Positions 36,307 to 46,957 are shown, counted from the first letter of the stretch. The stretch: DNA of 64,000 nucleotides from Photobacterium iliopiscarium (GCF_003026395.1 NZ_PYOO01000013.1:1-64000), one strand, 5' to 3'. Notes: generated by a model not told the origin, from the sequence alone. A program made the numbers and translations.

Positions 36307-37392
36307 GTGAATCAAGTTTTATTGTACTGTCGTCCTGGCTTTGAGAAAGAATGTGCCGGAGAGGTTCAAGACAAAGCAAATACGCTGGAATTGTTTGGTT
36401 TCCCTCGGGCGAAAAACAATTCAGGTTATGTGTTATTTGAGTTTTACCAAGCAGGTGATGCAAATAAGTTTATTCAATTGCAGCCATTCTCGCAGTTGAT
36501 CTTTGCTCGCCAAATGTTTGCAACGTCAGCAATGCTAACTGGTTTGCCAACAGAAGATCGTATTTCACCTATTCTAGAAGCCATTGGTGATGATTTCCCT
36601 ATCTGTGGTGATTTACGTATTGAAACACCGGATACTAATGAAGCGAAAGAGCTATTAAAGTTCTGTCGTAAATTTACAGTGCCATTACGTCAAGCAATGC
36701 GTAAGCGTAATATTTTATACGTTAAAGATAACCATAAAAAGCCAGTGTTACACGTGTGCTTTATTGCTCCTGGTTGTTGTTTTGTTGGCTATTCTTACCC
36801 GCAAAATAACTCACAGTTCTTTATGGGTATTCCTCGTCTTAAATTCCCATCAGATGCACCAAGCCGCTCAACGCTGAAATTAGAAGAAGCATTTCATGTG
36901 TTTATTCCACGTGAAGAGTGGGATGAGCGTTTAGCCCCAGGTATGTGGAGTGTTGACTTAGGCGCCTGTCCTGGTGGTTGGACGTATCAATTAGTGAAAC
37001 GTTCGATGTTTGTTCATGCGATTGATAACGGTACTATGGCGCAAAGCTTAATGGATACCGGCCAAGTTAAATACCACGCCGTTGATGGTTTTAAATATGA
37101 GCCAGCACGTAAGAATATTACGTGGATTGTGTGTGACATGATTGAAAAACCAGCCCGTGTGGCGCACCTTATTGGTGAATGGTTAATTAAAGCATGGGCC
37201 AAAGAAGCTATTTTTAACCTTAAACTGCCAATGAAAGGCCGTTATGACGAAGTACTACAAGATATTGAAAATCTAAAAGTACTACTGATTAAAAATGGGG
37301 TTAAGTTTAAACTTCAGGCTAAGCATTTGTACCATGACCGTGAAGAAATCACGGTGCATATTCAACGCTTGGATAATCGCTCTGCATATTAA
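36307..37392 (+). CDS. rlmM: 23S rRNA (cytidine-2498-2'-O)-methyltransferase
   Basis: A 361-residue RlmM (YgdE). The N-terminal part is a THUMP-like RNA-binding region ([20 protein letters not shown]). The C-terminal Rossmann-like methyltransferase shows the SAM loop [16 protein letters not shown], with [10 protein letters not shown] and [11 protein letters not shown] supplying the K-D-K-E type residues. It methylates C2498 of 23S rRNA. Follows ygdD by 10 bases and ends in a terminator. Confidence 0.96.
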   Translation: MNQVLLYCRPGFEKECAGEVQDKANTLELFGFPRAKNNSGYVLFEFYQAGDANKFIQLQPFSQLIFARQMFATSAMLTGLPTEDRISPILEAIGDDFPICGDLRIETPDTNEAKELLKFCRKFTVPLRQAMRKRNILYVKDNHKKPVLHVCFIAPGCCFVGYSYPQNNSQFFMGIPRLKFPSDAPSRSTLKLEEAFHVFIPREEWDERLAPGMWSVDLGACPGGWTYQLVKRSMFVHAIDNGTMAQSLMDTGQVKYHAVDGFKYEPARKNITWIVCDMIEKPARVAHLIGEWLIKAWAKEAIFNLKLPMKGRYDEVLQDIENLKVLLIKNGVKFKLQAKHLYHDREEITVHIQRLDNRSAY

Positions 37393-37420
37393 TTTGAAGG
37401 TAGCGTAACGGATTATTATT

Positions 37421-37451
37421 AACGCCATCCTTTTGAGGGTGGCGTTTTTTT
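37421..37451 (+). terminator. Intrinsic terminator after rlmM
   Basis: AACGCCATCC and GGGTGGCGTT pair (one G-T) and are followed by seven T. Confidence 0.85.
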
Positions 37452-37472
37452 ATGGCTGGAATTTACGCTGAA

Positions 37473-38252
37473 TTAATTCTGAGTGACATCGTGATAACGG
37501 ATATCTTGTAAATTAAAGCCAAGTTCTAAATCAGTTTTTAGGCTTGCTACCGCTTTTGATGCTCGTGCTGTTTCTTCATTGCCAGTGATTTTCTTTTGCC
37601 ATTTAGGAGCAAGATCGGTCGCGGTTAGAATCGCGTCAAGATTAGGGTAGAGGCTTAATAATTCCACCGCCGCTTTAGGACCAATGCCTGCAATACCCGG
37701 GATTTTACTGGAGCTGATGCCTGCTAATCCCCAATAGTCAGTTAATAACTGCGGTTTAACCCCGTATTCTTTTTCAATAAAAGGGCTATCAAGCCAACGT
37801 TGTTGGAAGTAATCACGAATACGTAACGTCGGTTGTAGTAACTGACAATAGCCTTTGTCGGTTGAAACGATAGTAACTTGCTCATGACGAGAAGCGACTT
37901 TTAAGGCTAGTGTTGCGACGAGATCATCTGCTTCATCGCCATCAGATAATAATGAATCAATACCAATGGTCATAAACGCATCTTGAATAATATTCATGCC
38001 CGTTAATAGTTCAGGCGGCATCGGTTTACGGCCTTCTTTATAATGCGGCAGTAATTCTGCTCGCCAACCGCGATCATCACTATTATGGTCAAACACCGCC
38101 ACAATATGGCTCGGTTCCGTGCTATTAATGATTTTCTGTAATGCCTGACAGCACACTCTTGCGGTGTTGTCGACATCGGGTTGCCCCGGTTGCGCTGCAT
38201 GAACGCGGCGAATAAGATTTAATGCATCAATAATAACAAGGTGGATAGCCAT
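37473..38252 (-). CDS. xni: Flap endonuclease-like exonuclease IX
   Basis: A 259-residue homologue of the 5' nuclease domain of DNA polymerase I (E. coli Xni/YgdG is about 251). It has IIDALNLIRR at the start, VAVFDHNSDDRGWRAELLPHYKEGRK, the metal cluster SDGDEADDLVATLA, VSTDKGYCQLL, and the helix-hairpin-helix ISSSKIPGIAGIGPKAAVELL. It acts on flap structures in DNA replication and repair. It is convergent with rlmM and 77 bases after ppnN. Confidence 0.93.
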   Translation of the reverse strand: MAIHLVIIDALNLIRRVHAAQPGQPDVDNTARVCCQALQKIINSTEPSHIVAVFDHNSDDRGWRAELLPHYKEGRKPMPPELLTGMNIIQDAFMTIGIDSLLSDGDEADDLVATLALKVASRHEQVTIVSTDKGYCQLLQPTLRIRDYFQQRWLDSPFIEKEYGVKPQLLTDYWGLAGISSSKIPGIAGIGPKAAVELLSLYPNLDAILTATDLAPKWQKKITGNEETARASKAVASLKTDLELGFNLQDIRYHDVTQN

Positions 38253-38274
38253 AAATAAATTCTATTTAGATGAA

Positions 38275-38295
38275 TAAAAGGAGCGCTTAGGCTCC
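38275..38295 (-). terminator. Weak intrinsic terminator after ppnN
   Basis: On the minus strand GGAGC, a six-base loop and GCTCC are followed by TTTTATT. The stem is only 5 bp, so xni may still be read from the ppnN promoter. Confidence 0.6.
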
Positions 38296-38329
38296 TTATT
38301 GTACGCAAAACTATGAGCAAATGACGATA

Positions 38330-39703
38330 TTATTTTGTTTGATCATGCGTATTAACGATTTCATAACACGGCTCATATTGACTGCCGGGTAATTTCATTC
38401 GTTGTTGTTCTACAAAATTTTTCAATAGTTTATCCATCCGTTGCATTAGGACTTTATCACCGTCGATCTTAAATCGACCATATTGCTCAATTTCATGAAT
38501 GCCTTCTTCTTTGACATTACCAGCCACGATACCAGAGAAGGCTCGACGTAAATTAGCCGCCAGTTTTTCTTTTGGTTGATCCATATGTAAATCTAAACTC
38601 GCCATCGCTTTATGTGTCGGTGCAAATGGCATTTGGAAATCTTCAGGGATCGTCAGTGACCAGTTAAAGCAATAAGCATCACCCGTTGCTAAGCGATGTT
38701 CTTTTACTCGCGTCATCGATGCTTTCATTACTTGCGCAACCTCAGTGGGATCATCAATAATAATTTGATAATGCTGGGTGGCAGCGTCACCTAACGTGTC
38801 ACGAATAAAGTCATCTAGGGTACGGAAGTAGGCTTCACTTTCTTTGGGACCGGTGAGGATTAATGGCAGTGGTTGTTCAGCGTTATCGGGATGCATCAAA
38901 ATCCCTAAAATATAAAGTAGTTCTTCTGCTGTACCTGCGCCACCGGGGAAAATAATGATCCCATGGCCCACTCGCACAAAGGCTTCTAACCGTTTTTCTA
39001 TGTCAGGTAAAATAACCAACTCATTAACAATCGGGTTTGGTGGCTCTGCGGCAATAATTGATGGTTCAGTTAAACCAATAAAGCGGCTGCCAGAGTAACG
39101 TTGTTTAGCATGGCCAATGGCTGCACCTTTCATTGGACCTTCCATGGCGCCTGGTCCACAGCCTGTACAAATGTTGAGTTCACGTAACCCTAATTCATTG
39201 CCGACTTCACGGGTATATTGGTATTCAATTGGGTTAATGGAATGACCACCCCAACATACGATAATATTAGGATCTTCACCTGCATGTAGGGTGCGAGCAT
39301 TACGTAACAGACTAAACACAAAATCGGTAATGTGCGGGGCGCTGGCAAGGTCAATATCATTACGACGTGCGATGTGCATATCGACATAAATAATATCGCG
39401 TAATACTGAAAACATGTGTTCTTGAATGCCACGAATAATACGACCATCAACAAAAGCATGTTCGGGTGGGTTCACCAGCTCGATTTTAATACCACGTTCA
39501 CGACGTAATAAATTAATTGCAAAATCGAGATGTTTTTCAAGTAATTCTTTGGAATTATCCGTATGGCTGCCTGAGTTTAAAACCGCCAGCGAGCAGTTTC
39601 GATAGAGACGGTATAAATCACTGGATGCGGTTGCTTTTAGGCTGTCGGCTTCTATTTGAGACAATAGGTTCATGGCGCCGATAGGGCTGATATGCGTTAT
39701 CAT
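38330..39703 (-). CDS. ppnN: Nucleotide 5'-monophosphate nucleosidase
   Basis: A 457-residue PpnN (YgdH) of the LOG-domain family, which cleaves the N-glycosidic bond of nucleoside monophosphates and is regulated by (p)ppGpp in E. coli. The central LOG domain shows [20 protein letters not shown] and [19 protein letters not shown]. The N- and C-terminal extensions match the long YgdH form. It lies next to xni, as expected for the region. Identification is firm. Confidence 0.94.
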   Translation of the reverse strand: MITHISPIGAMNLLSQIEADSLKATASSDLYRLYRNCSLAVLNSGSHTDNSKELLEKHLDFAINLLRRERGIKIELVNPPEHAFVDGRIIRGIQEHMFSVLRDIIYVDMHIARRNDIDLASAPHITDFVFSLLRNARTLHAGEDPNIIVCWGGHSINPIEYQYTREVGNELGLRELNICTGCGPGAMEGPMKGAAIGHAKQRYSGSRFIGLTEPSIIAAEPPNPIVNELVILPDIEKRLEAFVRVGHGIIIFPGGAGTAEELLYILGILMHPDNAEQPLPLILTGPKESEAYFRTLDDFIRDTLGDAATQHYQIIIDDPTEVAQVMKASMTRVKEHRLATGDAYCFNWSLTIPEDFQMPFAPTHKAMASLDLHMDQPKEKLAANLRRAFSGIVAGNVKEEGIHEIEQYGRFKIDGDKVLMQRMDKLLKNFVEQQRMKLPGSQYEPCYEIVNTHDQTK

Positions 39704-39926
39704 AATAACCTCCCTGGTAATGATGAAACAGCATGTTCTTTTTTAAGATAAGGCAGAAGGCAAGGTGTATTCACTACAGGACTGGTGCAAAAATCAAATA
39801 AAGAACAGTAAGATAATTTGTTTTTCTTTCATTACCATACACAGTGATTTTATCTTTGACCAGTAAATGATAATAATAATATAAGAACCTAATATCGCGA
39901 TAGACACGATTGTTGAGGCGGGTTAA

Positions 39927-41474
39927 TTATTGATGAATAACAGTGTTACAACGTTGGATTTGGCTGTGACGCAGTGCGGTTTCAATACGTTGGATAACAT
40001 TTTTAGGTGTGTCATTATGGTTGAAAAATGAGGTGCAAATAGACACCGATATCGAAATACTCTGACCTTTAAAATGTAATGGTAATTGAGTGATCGCAGT
40101 TTGAATATTGTTCATTAATTGCTGGCATTGTTGCTGATCGATATCGGTTAGTAGCAATATAAAAGCATCTTCATTAAAGCGAGCAATAAAATCGGTTGGA
40201 TTTAATTGGTGACTAATCGTTTGTGCGATAATTTTAAGCGCTTTGTCACCCGCATGGTGACCATAGTTATTATTTAACTGGGTAAAATTATCGATATCAA
40301 TCAGCACTAGCAGTAATGGATTTTGATAGCGTAGCCAACGTTGATACTCATGTTCAATACGATCATTAAACGCGCTGCGGTTATAGGTTAAGGTTAATTT
40401 ATCTCGAAAAATATTTTGTTCTTGTTGGCTTAATCGTTGGCGATAACTATACGTTTGTTGTTGTAATTGCTGCACTTTATTATCGGTATGATTTAACTGT
40501 TCAATTAACGCTTGTTCCCGTTGCTCTAATTGGCTATTACGCTGTGCTAATTGTTGTAATTCATAAATAATATTTTCCCATGAGGCAGTAATGCCCTCTG
40601 GTGTAGTAAGTTGTTGATCAATATTAGAGACAATCGTTGATATACCAGTATTAAAATCATGTCGATGTTGATGCAATACAGAAAAAGAACTGGCCGTTTG
40701 GGCGGTATTTTTTTGGAGTGAGGCTAAATCGCTATTCAGTGTATTTAGAAATCGTTGCGATGCGTAACGCTCATTATGGGTACCTGAGACAATAAGGCGT
40801 AAAACTTGGATTAATAAAGCCAGCAGTGTTTGTTGGTCGACACCTTGTGCTAATTGATTGCGAATAGAAAATAGTTGCTGACCTTGATCATTGATAAAGT
40901 CTATTTCGGTGATGATTTGTTGTAATTCGGCAACTAATTCAACACTAAAGTTGGGCTGATTATCATTAGATAATGTGTTTTTGTTATCGGTGGCTGTTAG
41001 TGATTTTATACTGCGCTCATACAACTCAAGTAAGCGAACTATACGCTGATGATTATCTAATAATGTGGTCGGTTGTTGGCTAACAAGATGATCTAAATCT
41101 TGCTGTAATGACATGGGTAAATTTTGATGTTGTATCAGGGTATGGCTGCGTTGATTAATTTGTTGCTGTAGGTGGTTATTTTGATGTTGGATCACATCAG
41201 CTTGTTGAGTAACTAGCCGTTCAACAATCGCTAACCGAGGAATCAGACGACTAATCTCTAAAGGTTGTTCAAGATCATGGGTTATAGATTGCAAGGTGTT
41301 GTCGAGTTCATTATCAATACCTCGACAAGCAATGGTTAAGCGAGTAATTAGACGTTTTAATATTACAATTTCACGCCGCGATTTTAGGTTAGAATCACGG
41401 TAAGAGAGTTGAGCGTGGTCTAATTGTTGTTTTAGAGTGTTAACTTCAGCAACAATTTCGCTAATATCTATCAT
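39927..41474 (-). CDS. Coiled-coil protein with a degenerate GGDEF domain
   Basis: A 515-residue protein without membrane segments. The first 350 residues are glutamine-rich helices with coiled-coil character. The last 160 form a GGDEF domain: LTLTYNRSAFNDRIEHEYQRW at the start, LVLIDIDNFTQLNNNYGHHAGDKALK, then RFNEDAFILLL. The signature (R-x-G-G-D/E-E-F) is N434-E-D-A-F438, missing both glycines, so diguanylate cyclase activity is unlikely. It could bind c-di-GMP or GTP, or another protein. It is downstream of another degenerate GGDEF-like gene with 131 bases between. Confidence 0.8.
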   Translation of the reverse strand: MIDISEIVAEVNTLKQQLDHAQLSYRDSNLKSRREIVILKRLITRLTIACRGIDNELDNTLQSITHDLEQPLEISRLIPRLAIVERLVTQQADVIQHQNNHLQQQINQRSHTLIQHQNLPMSLQQDLDHLVSQQPTTLLDNHQRIVRLLELYERSIKSLTATDNKNTLSNDNQPNFSVELVAELQQIITEIDFINDQGQQLFSIRNQLAQGVDQQTLLALLIQVLRLIVSGTHNERYASQRFLNTLNSDLASLQKNTAQTASSFSVLHQHRHDFNTGISTIVSNIDQQLTTPEGITASWENIIYELQQLAQRNSQLEQREQALIEQLNHTDNKVQQLQQQTYSYRQRLSQQEQNIFRDKLTLTYNRSAFNDRIEHEYQRWLRYQNPLLLVLIDIDNFTQLNNNYGHHAGDKALKIIAQTISHQLNPTDFIARFNEDAFILLLTDIDQQQCQQLMNNIQTAITQLPLHFKGQSISISVSICTSFFNHNDTPKNVIQRIETALRHSQIQRCNTVIHQ

Positions 41475-41605
41475 TGGTTATGTATCTGTATTAATACTTT
41501 AAATATCATTTAATTCATAATGTTATAGTTATTTTTAAAGTAGGCTACCAAAAATAAATGACAATAGTTAGCGCTATTTTACAAACTTTTGAAACATTTA
41601 TATAT

Positions 41606-43885
41606 TTAGTTGATATCTTTGTTAATATTGTGATCGTAGTTCCAAATTATTTCATTGTTGGTTGAACTGCGTACTTTTACTAATCCTTTTGCTATTCCTT
41701 TAATACAAGATCGACGAATATTGTCACTTACAAAACTGGCTGCGGGGGCGGCATCAATCGCGGATAAGTGAACCCAGTGGCTACCTGAATATTTATTATT
41801 GAGGCTGACGCCAGCATCAACAGTCATTAGTAAAATATCAATTAATTCTTGATCATTAATCGCGGTATATGATCGTGGTAAAAAGGGGTATTCGGCCATG
41901 CCTATTTGTAATGCGGTTTCGATATTTAATGGCAAAGTATAATTATCAATTAGCTGCTGGATTGAGTCGGCAAGTTGTTTGGGATCACAGCTCAAACGTG
42001 CATTGGGTTCGATATATAAAAACATCGCATCAGAAAAATGATAAATACGCGCGGGTTCTAATACTTGTTGTTGTAAATAATCACCAAATTCCTTTTCAGC
42101 AGCAAGCCCTTGTTGGTAACCTTTTTCCAGATAAATATTTTTTAAAAAAGAGACTTCAAATAAGGCAAAGCGTAACCGATCACTTAACGGTTCATTAATA
42201 ATTTCACCAAGATGCCATTGTTCAAAGTTAGCGCTACTTTGTTGGAGTGAGTTAGCTAAACGAGCATTAAGCATTCGCAAATTACGTAACCCACTACGTG
42301 GATGAGTATAGTAATCGGTGGTTAGCTTTGTAAGTTGCTGTTTTAATTGTTTATTTATATGTTGGCGACGCCATAATAGTAACAATAAAAGAACCAATCC
42401 CCCAATAAGGGCTAAAGATATTTGTTGCTGTTTATAGAGCGCATTTTTATTAATGAATTGCTCTCGTTCCATCTCTTCAAGCTTCAGTGAGCGTTCCATC
42501 ATTTTTTGTTGTTGCTTAAATACTTCAGTATTACTTTTGGTCGCGTTTTTTTGTTTACCAACATACAGTTGTTCATAACGACGTTGGCTGAGTAAAGCGT
42601 TGTAATAGTCATTTTGTTTTTCAAACGCTTTTGACAATATTGATTCGCCTATTAATTGCAAATCTGTCGCACCAATACGACTGGCTGAAATTAATCCTGC
42701 TTGCAATGAAGTAATGGCATCGTCTAATGCGCCTTTTTCGAGCTCTAATTGCCCTTGTAGAATTTGGCTTTCCGCTACAATATTTTCATTACCACTTTGA
42801 AGAGCAAGATTACGCGCTTGAATAATGTATTGTTCTGTTTTTGGGTAGTTATATAAGTGTAAGTAAACCCGTGCAATATTAAGTCGTAAAGAGGCTGAAC
42901 GAACATCATGTTTAAGCTGGTTTTCTTGGTCGAGCGCATTAAAATAATGCACTAAAGCAAGATTATAACGACCTTGTTGCTCATAGATTGAAGCAATTAA
43001 GGTTAATGTTTTTGCTAATTGTTGAGTGCGTTTATAGCGTTCAAAAAACTCTCCCGCTTGAGTCGCATGTTCTAATGCTTTATCAAACACATGACGTTCT
43101 TCAAACAGTTGTGCTAATTCATAGTTAGCACGCGCAATTTGGGGTTGATCTTCATGTTCAACCGCGAGCCAATAACCGCTTAATAAGCGATCAAGTGCCA
43201 TATCATAATGATGATGACGTAAATAATGTTGGCCTAATGTGAGCTGATAATTAATGGTTTCATCTTTATCGTCAAAAGCAACTAAATACCCTTTAGCTTT
43301 GATAAATAGTTTTTCCGCAGCTTCGTCTTTATTTAAACTTGACTCAATTCGAGCTCGCAGCATTAAAGATTGATATTTTAATTCTTGTTGTTGGCGGGTT
43401 TGTTTTATTGGTTGTGAATGTTTTATATCAACGCTAAGGGTGTTGAGTATTTTTAGGGCAGTTGCACTATTACTTAAGTTAATCCAATAAAATTGTGCCA
43501 ATAAGATACGGCTTTCAAAAACACTGAACATAAAATTATTATCAAAGGCTTTTTTTTCAGCTTTTCTAATCGCTTTAATCGCTAGTTCTGGCCGTTGTAA
43601 TAGTGATAGAGCTTGAGCTTGAAGTTGTAGTGCATTAACGGTATTAAGTGGTGTGCGGGTTGAATGATCAGCTTCACCGTTAAGATGAATTCGGGATGGA
43701 TCTTGAGGTTTGCTAAGACGTCGTTGTTCGAGATAGTTTTGAGTGATAATAAGTGTTCGTTGTGGCTGATTAACTAATAAATTATGTGCCTCAGTGAGGA
43801 TCGGCGAGCTATAAAGTTTTGCTTGAAGATCAAATGAAGTTGTTAGTAATACTAACCCAGAAAGAAATAGGCCCCGAAAATTCAT
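41606..43885 (-). CDS. TPR membrane protein with degenerate GGDEF-like C-terminus
   Basis: A 759-residue protein. A signal peptide (MNFRGLFLSGLVLLTTSF) is followed by about 10 tetratricopeptide repeats up to residue 440, a coiled-coil stretch, one membrane helix at about 487-505 (SLALIGGLVLLLLLLWRRQ), and a cytoplasmic domain of about 250 residues. In that domain YHFSDAMFLYIEP (around 614-626) sits where GGDEF would be, and the metal-binding aspartates are not evident. Likely a periplasmic sensor with an inactive output domain. It precedes the other GGDEF-like gene, so the two may act together. Confidence 0.75.
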   Translation of the reverse strand: MNFRGLFLSGLVLLTTSFDLQAKLYSSPILTEAHNLLVNQPQRTLIITQNYLEQRRLSKPQDPSRIHLNGEADHSTRTPLNTVNALQLQAQALSLLQRPELAIKAIRKAEKKAFDNNFMFSVFESRILLAQFYWINLSNSATALKILNTLSVDIKHSQPIKQTRQQQELKYQSLMLRARIESSLNKDEAAEKLFIKAKGYLVAFDDKDETINYQLTLGQHYLRHHHYDMALDRLLSGYWLAVEHEDQPQIARANYELAQLFEERHVFDKALEHATQAGEFFERYKRTQQLAKTLTLIASIYEQQGRYNLALVHYFNALDQENQLKHDVRSASLRLNIARVYLHLYNYPKTEQYIIQARNLALQSGNENIVAESQILQGQLELEKGALDDAITSLQAGLISASRIGATDLQLIGESILSKAFEKQNDYYNALLSQRRYEQLYVGKQKNATKSNTEVFKQQQKMMERSLKLEEMEREQFINKNALYKQQQISLALIGGLVLLLLLLWRRQHINKQLKQQLTKLTTDYYTHPRSGLRNLRMLNARLANSLQQSSANFEQWHLGEIINEPLSDRLRFALFEVSFLKNIYLEKGYQQGLAAEKEFGDYLQQQVLEPARIYHFSDAMFLYIEPNARLSCDPKQLADSIQQLIDNYTLPLNIETALQIGMAEYPFLPRSYTAINDQELIDILLMTVDAGVSLNNKYSGSHWVHLSAIDAAPAASFVSDNIRRSCIKGIAKGLVKVRSSTNNEIIWNYDHNINKDIN

Positions 43886-44006
43886 ATAATCTCAAAACAG
43901 CAGAATAACACATAAGATAGTGTTGATTTTACTGGGTTAATACATCAAGTCCAGCAAAGTAAAGATTTTTGCCGGACTTAATGTTGAATTCGTCGTTAGG
44001 ATCTAA

Positions 44007-44858
44007 TTACTGACGTGCTAGGCGGAAATTATCACTTGGCGTTTTACCCATATTGGTACGGTATGGATTAATATCTAAACCACCACGACGGGTATAGCGC
44101 GCATAAACCGTTAATAATTCTGGTTGGCAGAAACGCATAATATCGTTGAAAATACGTTCAACACATTGTTCGTGGAATTCATTGTGATTACGGAATGACA
44201 CAATGTAACGCAGTAATTTTTCACGGTCGATACGATTGCCTTTATAAGCAATACGTACACTACCCCAATCAGGCTGATTAGTGATTAAGCAGTTTGATTT
44301 TAGTAGGTGACTATGAACAATTTCTTCTACAACATCGTTGTTATCAGCGGCACCTTCAAGATATTCTGGCTTAAAAGCATAGTCGTTAATTTCAATGTCT
44401 TGATCGTCAATGCATTCGCCAAAGAAATTAACAATCGGCTGCTCATTAAAATCAGTCAGAGGTTGAATGGTGACATCAACATCTTCACCAGCACAGCGAG
44501 ATAAATCAATTTGCAGTGTATCTGCAATATCTTGCCAGCTATCAAAACGGGTTTGATTAAAACTGTTAAGGTATAGCTTGAAAGATTTTGATTCAATAAG
44601 ATTTGGGCTTGTTACGGGTAAGCGAACTTCACCAATGGCAACTTGTGGTAAGCCTTTATTATTGAGCCAAGATAATTCGTATAATGTCCAAATATCATAG
44701 CCAGTAAATGGCAGTGCATCATCGCTGATATTAATATCGGTGCGGTTTAAGCTTCTTGGTACGGGTTGCAGTAGTGATGGATCATATTGATCTTTATACT
44801 CTGTCTTTTTGCCAAGGGTTAAACCTGCTAATTCTTTAGCGTCTTTATATTTACTCAT
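44007..44858 (-). CDS. queF: NADPH-dependent 7-cyano-7-deazaguanine reductase
   Basis: A 283-residue, two-domain QueF of the YqcD-like long form. It reduces preQ0 to preQ1 in queuosine synthesis. The substrate-binding motif is [13 protein letters not shown], and the catalytic cysteine is in [16 protein letters not shown], with [12 protein letters not shown] near the C-terminus. It is divergent from syd, as in E. coli. Confidence 0.96.
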   Translation of the reverse strand: MSKYKDAKELAGLTLGKKTEYKDQYDPSLLQPVPRSLNRTDINISDDALPFTGYDIWTLYELSWLNNKGLPQVAIGEVRLPVTSPNLIESKSFKLYLNSFNQTRFDSWQDIADTLQIDLSRCAGEDVDVTIQPLTDFNEQPIVNFFGECIDDQDIEINDYAFKPEYLEGAADNNDVVEEIVHSHLLKSNCLITNQPDWGSVRIAYKGNRIDREKLLRYIVSFRNHNEFHEQCVERIFNDIMRFCQPELLTVYARYTRRGGLDINPYRTNMGKTPSDNFRLARQ

Positions 44859-44944
44859 ACTGTCTATGACACTCTTGGATTAGAATAGATGTCCGTCGAA
44901 ACGGTTTAAACCTAAAGTTTACTGAATCTTTTATGAGGTTGCGA

Positions 44945-45499
44945 ATGAATCATCCTGTTACCTGCGCTTTATCTGATTTTTCTGCTCGTTATTTACAAGC
45001 ATGGTGTGATGCCGATCGCGGTTTTCCCGAAAGTGAGCATTTAGTGGGGCTTATTTCACCCTGCGTTATTGTTGATGATGGTCAAAATGTAACTTGGAAA
45101 CCCATTGTTCGCCAGTCTATGATTGCTCTAGATGGCGTCGAAAAAGGCATGGATTTATCACTTCATAGTGACATTAATGCTTTTTATGGCTCGCAATATA
45201 GTGGTGATATGAGTGCTATGTTTGGTGATTTATCTTTGGATTTATTACAGGCATTTAATGACGATGATATTGAACGTTTACAACAAAATATTCTTGGACA
45301 TTTGGTGACTCAACGCCGAATGAAGCTGAAACCCACGGTATTTATTGCGGTTGTAGATGATGAATCACAAGTCATTTCTATTTGTAATATGACCGGCCAA
45401 GTGGTGTTAGAAACATTGGGTAAAGATACTCGTCAAGTGTTAGCAAATGATGTAGTGATGTTCTTACAGCAATTGCAGCCATTAGTCGCTGAGGTGTAA
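44945..45499 (+). CDS. syd: SecY-interacting protein Syd
   Basis: A 184-residue cytoplasmic protein (E. coli Syd is 181) that binds SecY and checks translocon assembly. Typical features are MNHPVTCALSDFSARYLQAW, then FYGSQYSGDMSAMF and the conserved acidic patches. I use ATG 44945, preceded by GAGGTT; the ATG four codons earlier lacks a ribosome site. It is followed 3 bases later by the zinc-ribbon gene. Confidence 0.93.
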   Translation: MNHPVTCALSDFSARYLQAWCDADRGFPESEHLVGLISPCVIVDDGQNVTWKPIVRQSMIALDGVEKGMDLSLHSDINAFYGSQYSGDMSAMFGDLSLDLLQAFNDDDIERLQQNILGHLVTQRRMKLKPTVFIAVVDDESQVISICNMTGQVVLETLGKDTRQVLANDVVMFLQQLQPLVAEV

Positions 45500-45502
45500 T
45501 AC

Positions 45503-46279
45503 GTGTTTGTTGTTGAGTTACAATTTGAATGTTTTGATAACACAACGTTATCGCAAGTAGATACTGCCATTAATGGCTTAATGGATGCATTGCGCTATAA
45601 CGGTCAAGTACTTGGACGTGAATTTCCTGTCGTTATTGATGATGGTATCTTTCGCGTTCGCGTTGTGTGCCCGGAGAAAGAAAGTCTTCATTCTCGATTT
45701 AATAGTCCGCAAGTGGATCAGTGTTATGAGCAATTAACGGTCGCGTGTTTACTGGCACCTAAAGTAAAAATATTAGGGATTGATCTTAATTCTGATTCGG
45801 TTGCTGAAAGTTTTTCACCTTCATGGCAAGTGCTTTACACCACTTATGTGCATAGTTGCTCACCACTTCGTAGTGGTGACACATTATTGCCAATCCCGTT
45901 ATACCAAACCGGGGCGACGACAGATAATGACTATAAAGCGATTATTAAATGGCAGACAGAGTGGCAAGCTTTTGATGAAATTCAAATGGCGATTAAAAGT
46001 CCAACTGCGGTGAGTATGGCATTGGCTGAAATTGGTGATGTAGACAGTGAATTGTTTGTGCGTGGGCGCGAATTATGCCGTCATATCGAAACCACCACTG
46101 AAGTACCAACTTATTATTATCAATACCGTGTTGGCGGTGAAAGTAAAGCGGCTGAATTTGCCCGTCGATGCCCAAGTTGTGATGGTGAATGGCGAGTGCC
46201 AGAAGCATTACATGGCTTATTTCAGTTTAAATGTGATCGTTGTCGAATTGTGTCTAATATGTCGTGGAACTTTCAATAG
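45503..46279 (+). CDS. DUF2310-like zinc-ribbon protein
   Basis: A 258-residue protein starting at a GTG. The last 40 residues carry CPSCDGEW and CDRCRI, a C4 zinc ribbon, as in the vibrio DUF2310 group, proposed to bind nucleic acid. The N-terminal 200 residues are mixed alpha/beta and unassigned. It starts 3 bases after syd, so the two are coupled. Function unknown. Confidence 0.8.
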   Translation: MFVVELQFECFDNTTLSQVDTAINGLMDALRYNGQVLGREFPVVIDDGIFRVRVVCPEKESLHSRFNSPQVDQCYEQLTVACLLAPKVKILGIDLNSDSVAESFSPSWQVLYTTYVHSCSPLRSGDTLLPIPLYQTGATTDNDYKAIIKWQTEWQAFDEIQMAIKSPTAVSMALAEIGDVDSELFVRGRELCRHIETTTEVPTYYYQYRVGGESKAAEFARRCPSCDGEWRVPEALHGLFQFKCDRCRIVSNMSWNFQ

Positions 46280-46284
46280 TAATT

Positions 46285-46315
46285 AAAAAAGCACCTTTAA
46301 ATTAGGTGCTTTTTT
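46285..46315. terminator. Bidirectional terminator
   Basis: AAAAAAGCACCT and AGGTGCTTTTTT form a 12-bp stem with a 7-base loop between convergent genes. Confidence 0.9.
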
Positions 46316-46319
46316 ATGA

Positions 46320-46592
46320 CTAGCGATCAGCTTCTAATCGCGCTAAACGTGTCGAAAGTACCAGTAGCTGTTGCTCAAGTTGTTCAAGGCGTTGCTCGGT
46401 CGTTAATACCTGTTGTTGCTTTTCTATATGCGGTACTTTGGCATTTTTTTGCCATGCTTGTAGTGCTTTTATAATCACAGGAATAGGCAGTGATGTGGTA
46501 AGACGTGCTTTAATCAATGCCGTTGAGGGTTGTTTATTTTCAGCCACTAAGCTTGCTATCGCCTGTTCTATTTCTTGAGTGATGGTTGACAT
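46320..46592 (-). CDS. Small coiled-coil protein of unknown function
   Basis: A 90-residue protein from ATG 46592 (MSTITQEIEQAIASLV), with AAGGA just upstream. The first 45 residues look like a small helical DNA-binding-like unit (KQPSTALIKARLTT, PIPVIIKALQAW), and the last 40 form a leucine-zipper-like coiled coil ending LARLEADR. KfrA-like DNA binding is conceivable but not shown. Lies 25 bases after the DUF2789 gene. Confidence 0.7.
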   Translation of the reverse strand: MSTITQEIEQAIASLVAENKQPSTALIKARLTTSLPIPVIIKALQAWQKNAKVPHIEKQQQVLTTEQRLEQLEQQLLVLSTRLARLEADR

Positions 46593-46617
46593 CATGATTC
46601 CTTGGTCAATATTGTGA

Positions 46618-46848
46618 TTATTTTCGCAGTAGCACATCTAATTGATCGATGACTTCACACCAATCAGCATCTTGTTGTTGTGCCTCATTAATAAACTGTT
46701 GTTGAGCTACGGTGAAAAAGGGCGCTTCTGCTAATTTTTGTGGTTGTGTTAATGAATGCGTTTGTAAAAAATGCTCAATAAAGTCGGTTGAATTATCTAA
46801 TCCTAATTGGCTGAATAAACTCGCTAAATTGTGGTTGAATGCTTCCAT
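46618..46848 (-). CDS. DUF2789 family protein
   Basis: A 76-residue acidic protein: MEAFNHNLASLFSQLGLDNS, then FIEHFLQTHSL, and APFFTVAQQQFINEAQQQDADWCEVIDQLD. This is the DUF2789 pattern found widely in gammaproteobacteria. No function is known. It begins just upstream of the csr RNA region and is divergent from it. Confidence 0.85.
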   Translation of the reverse strand: MEAFNHNLASLFSQLGLDNSTDFIEHFLQTHSLTQPQKLAEAPFFTVAQQQFINEAQQQDADWCEVIDQLDVLLRK

Positions 46849-46939
46849 TTTTATTCCTTATTTAGCCATGTTTTGTTTGTTTATGAGTATAGTGGATATC
46901 AGTATAAATAGTTACCATTAGTCAAATGACTAGTCTCGT

Positions 46940-46957
46940 TGTAAGAGATCTCTCACA
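46940..46957. promoter_or_regulatory. UvrY/VarA (GacA-type) site upstream of csrB1
   Basis: TGTAAG-AGATCT-CTCACA matches the GacA/UvrY/VarA consensus TGTAAG-N6-CTTACA with one mismatch. It lies about 185 bases before the csrB1 start, the usual distance for csrB genes. Confidence 0.75.

Noticed and set aside
43947..43979. Hairpin downstream of queF as a terminator
   Set aside because: The arms AAGTCCAGCAAA and TTTGCCGGACTT pair with a mismatch and have no T run on either strand, so I did not list it.
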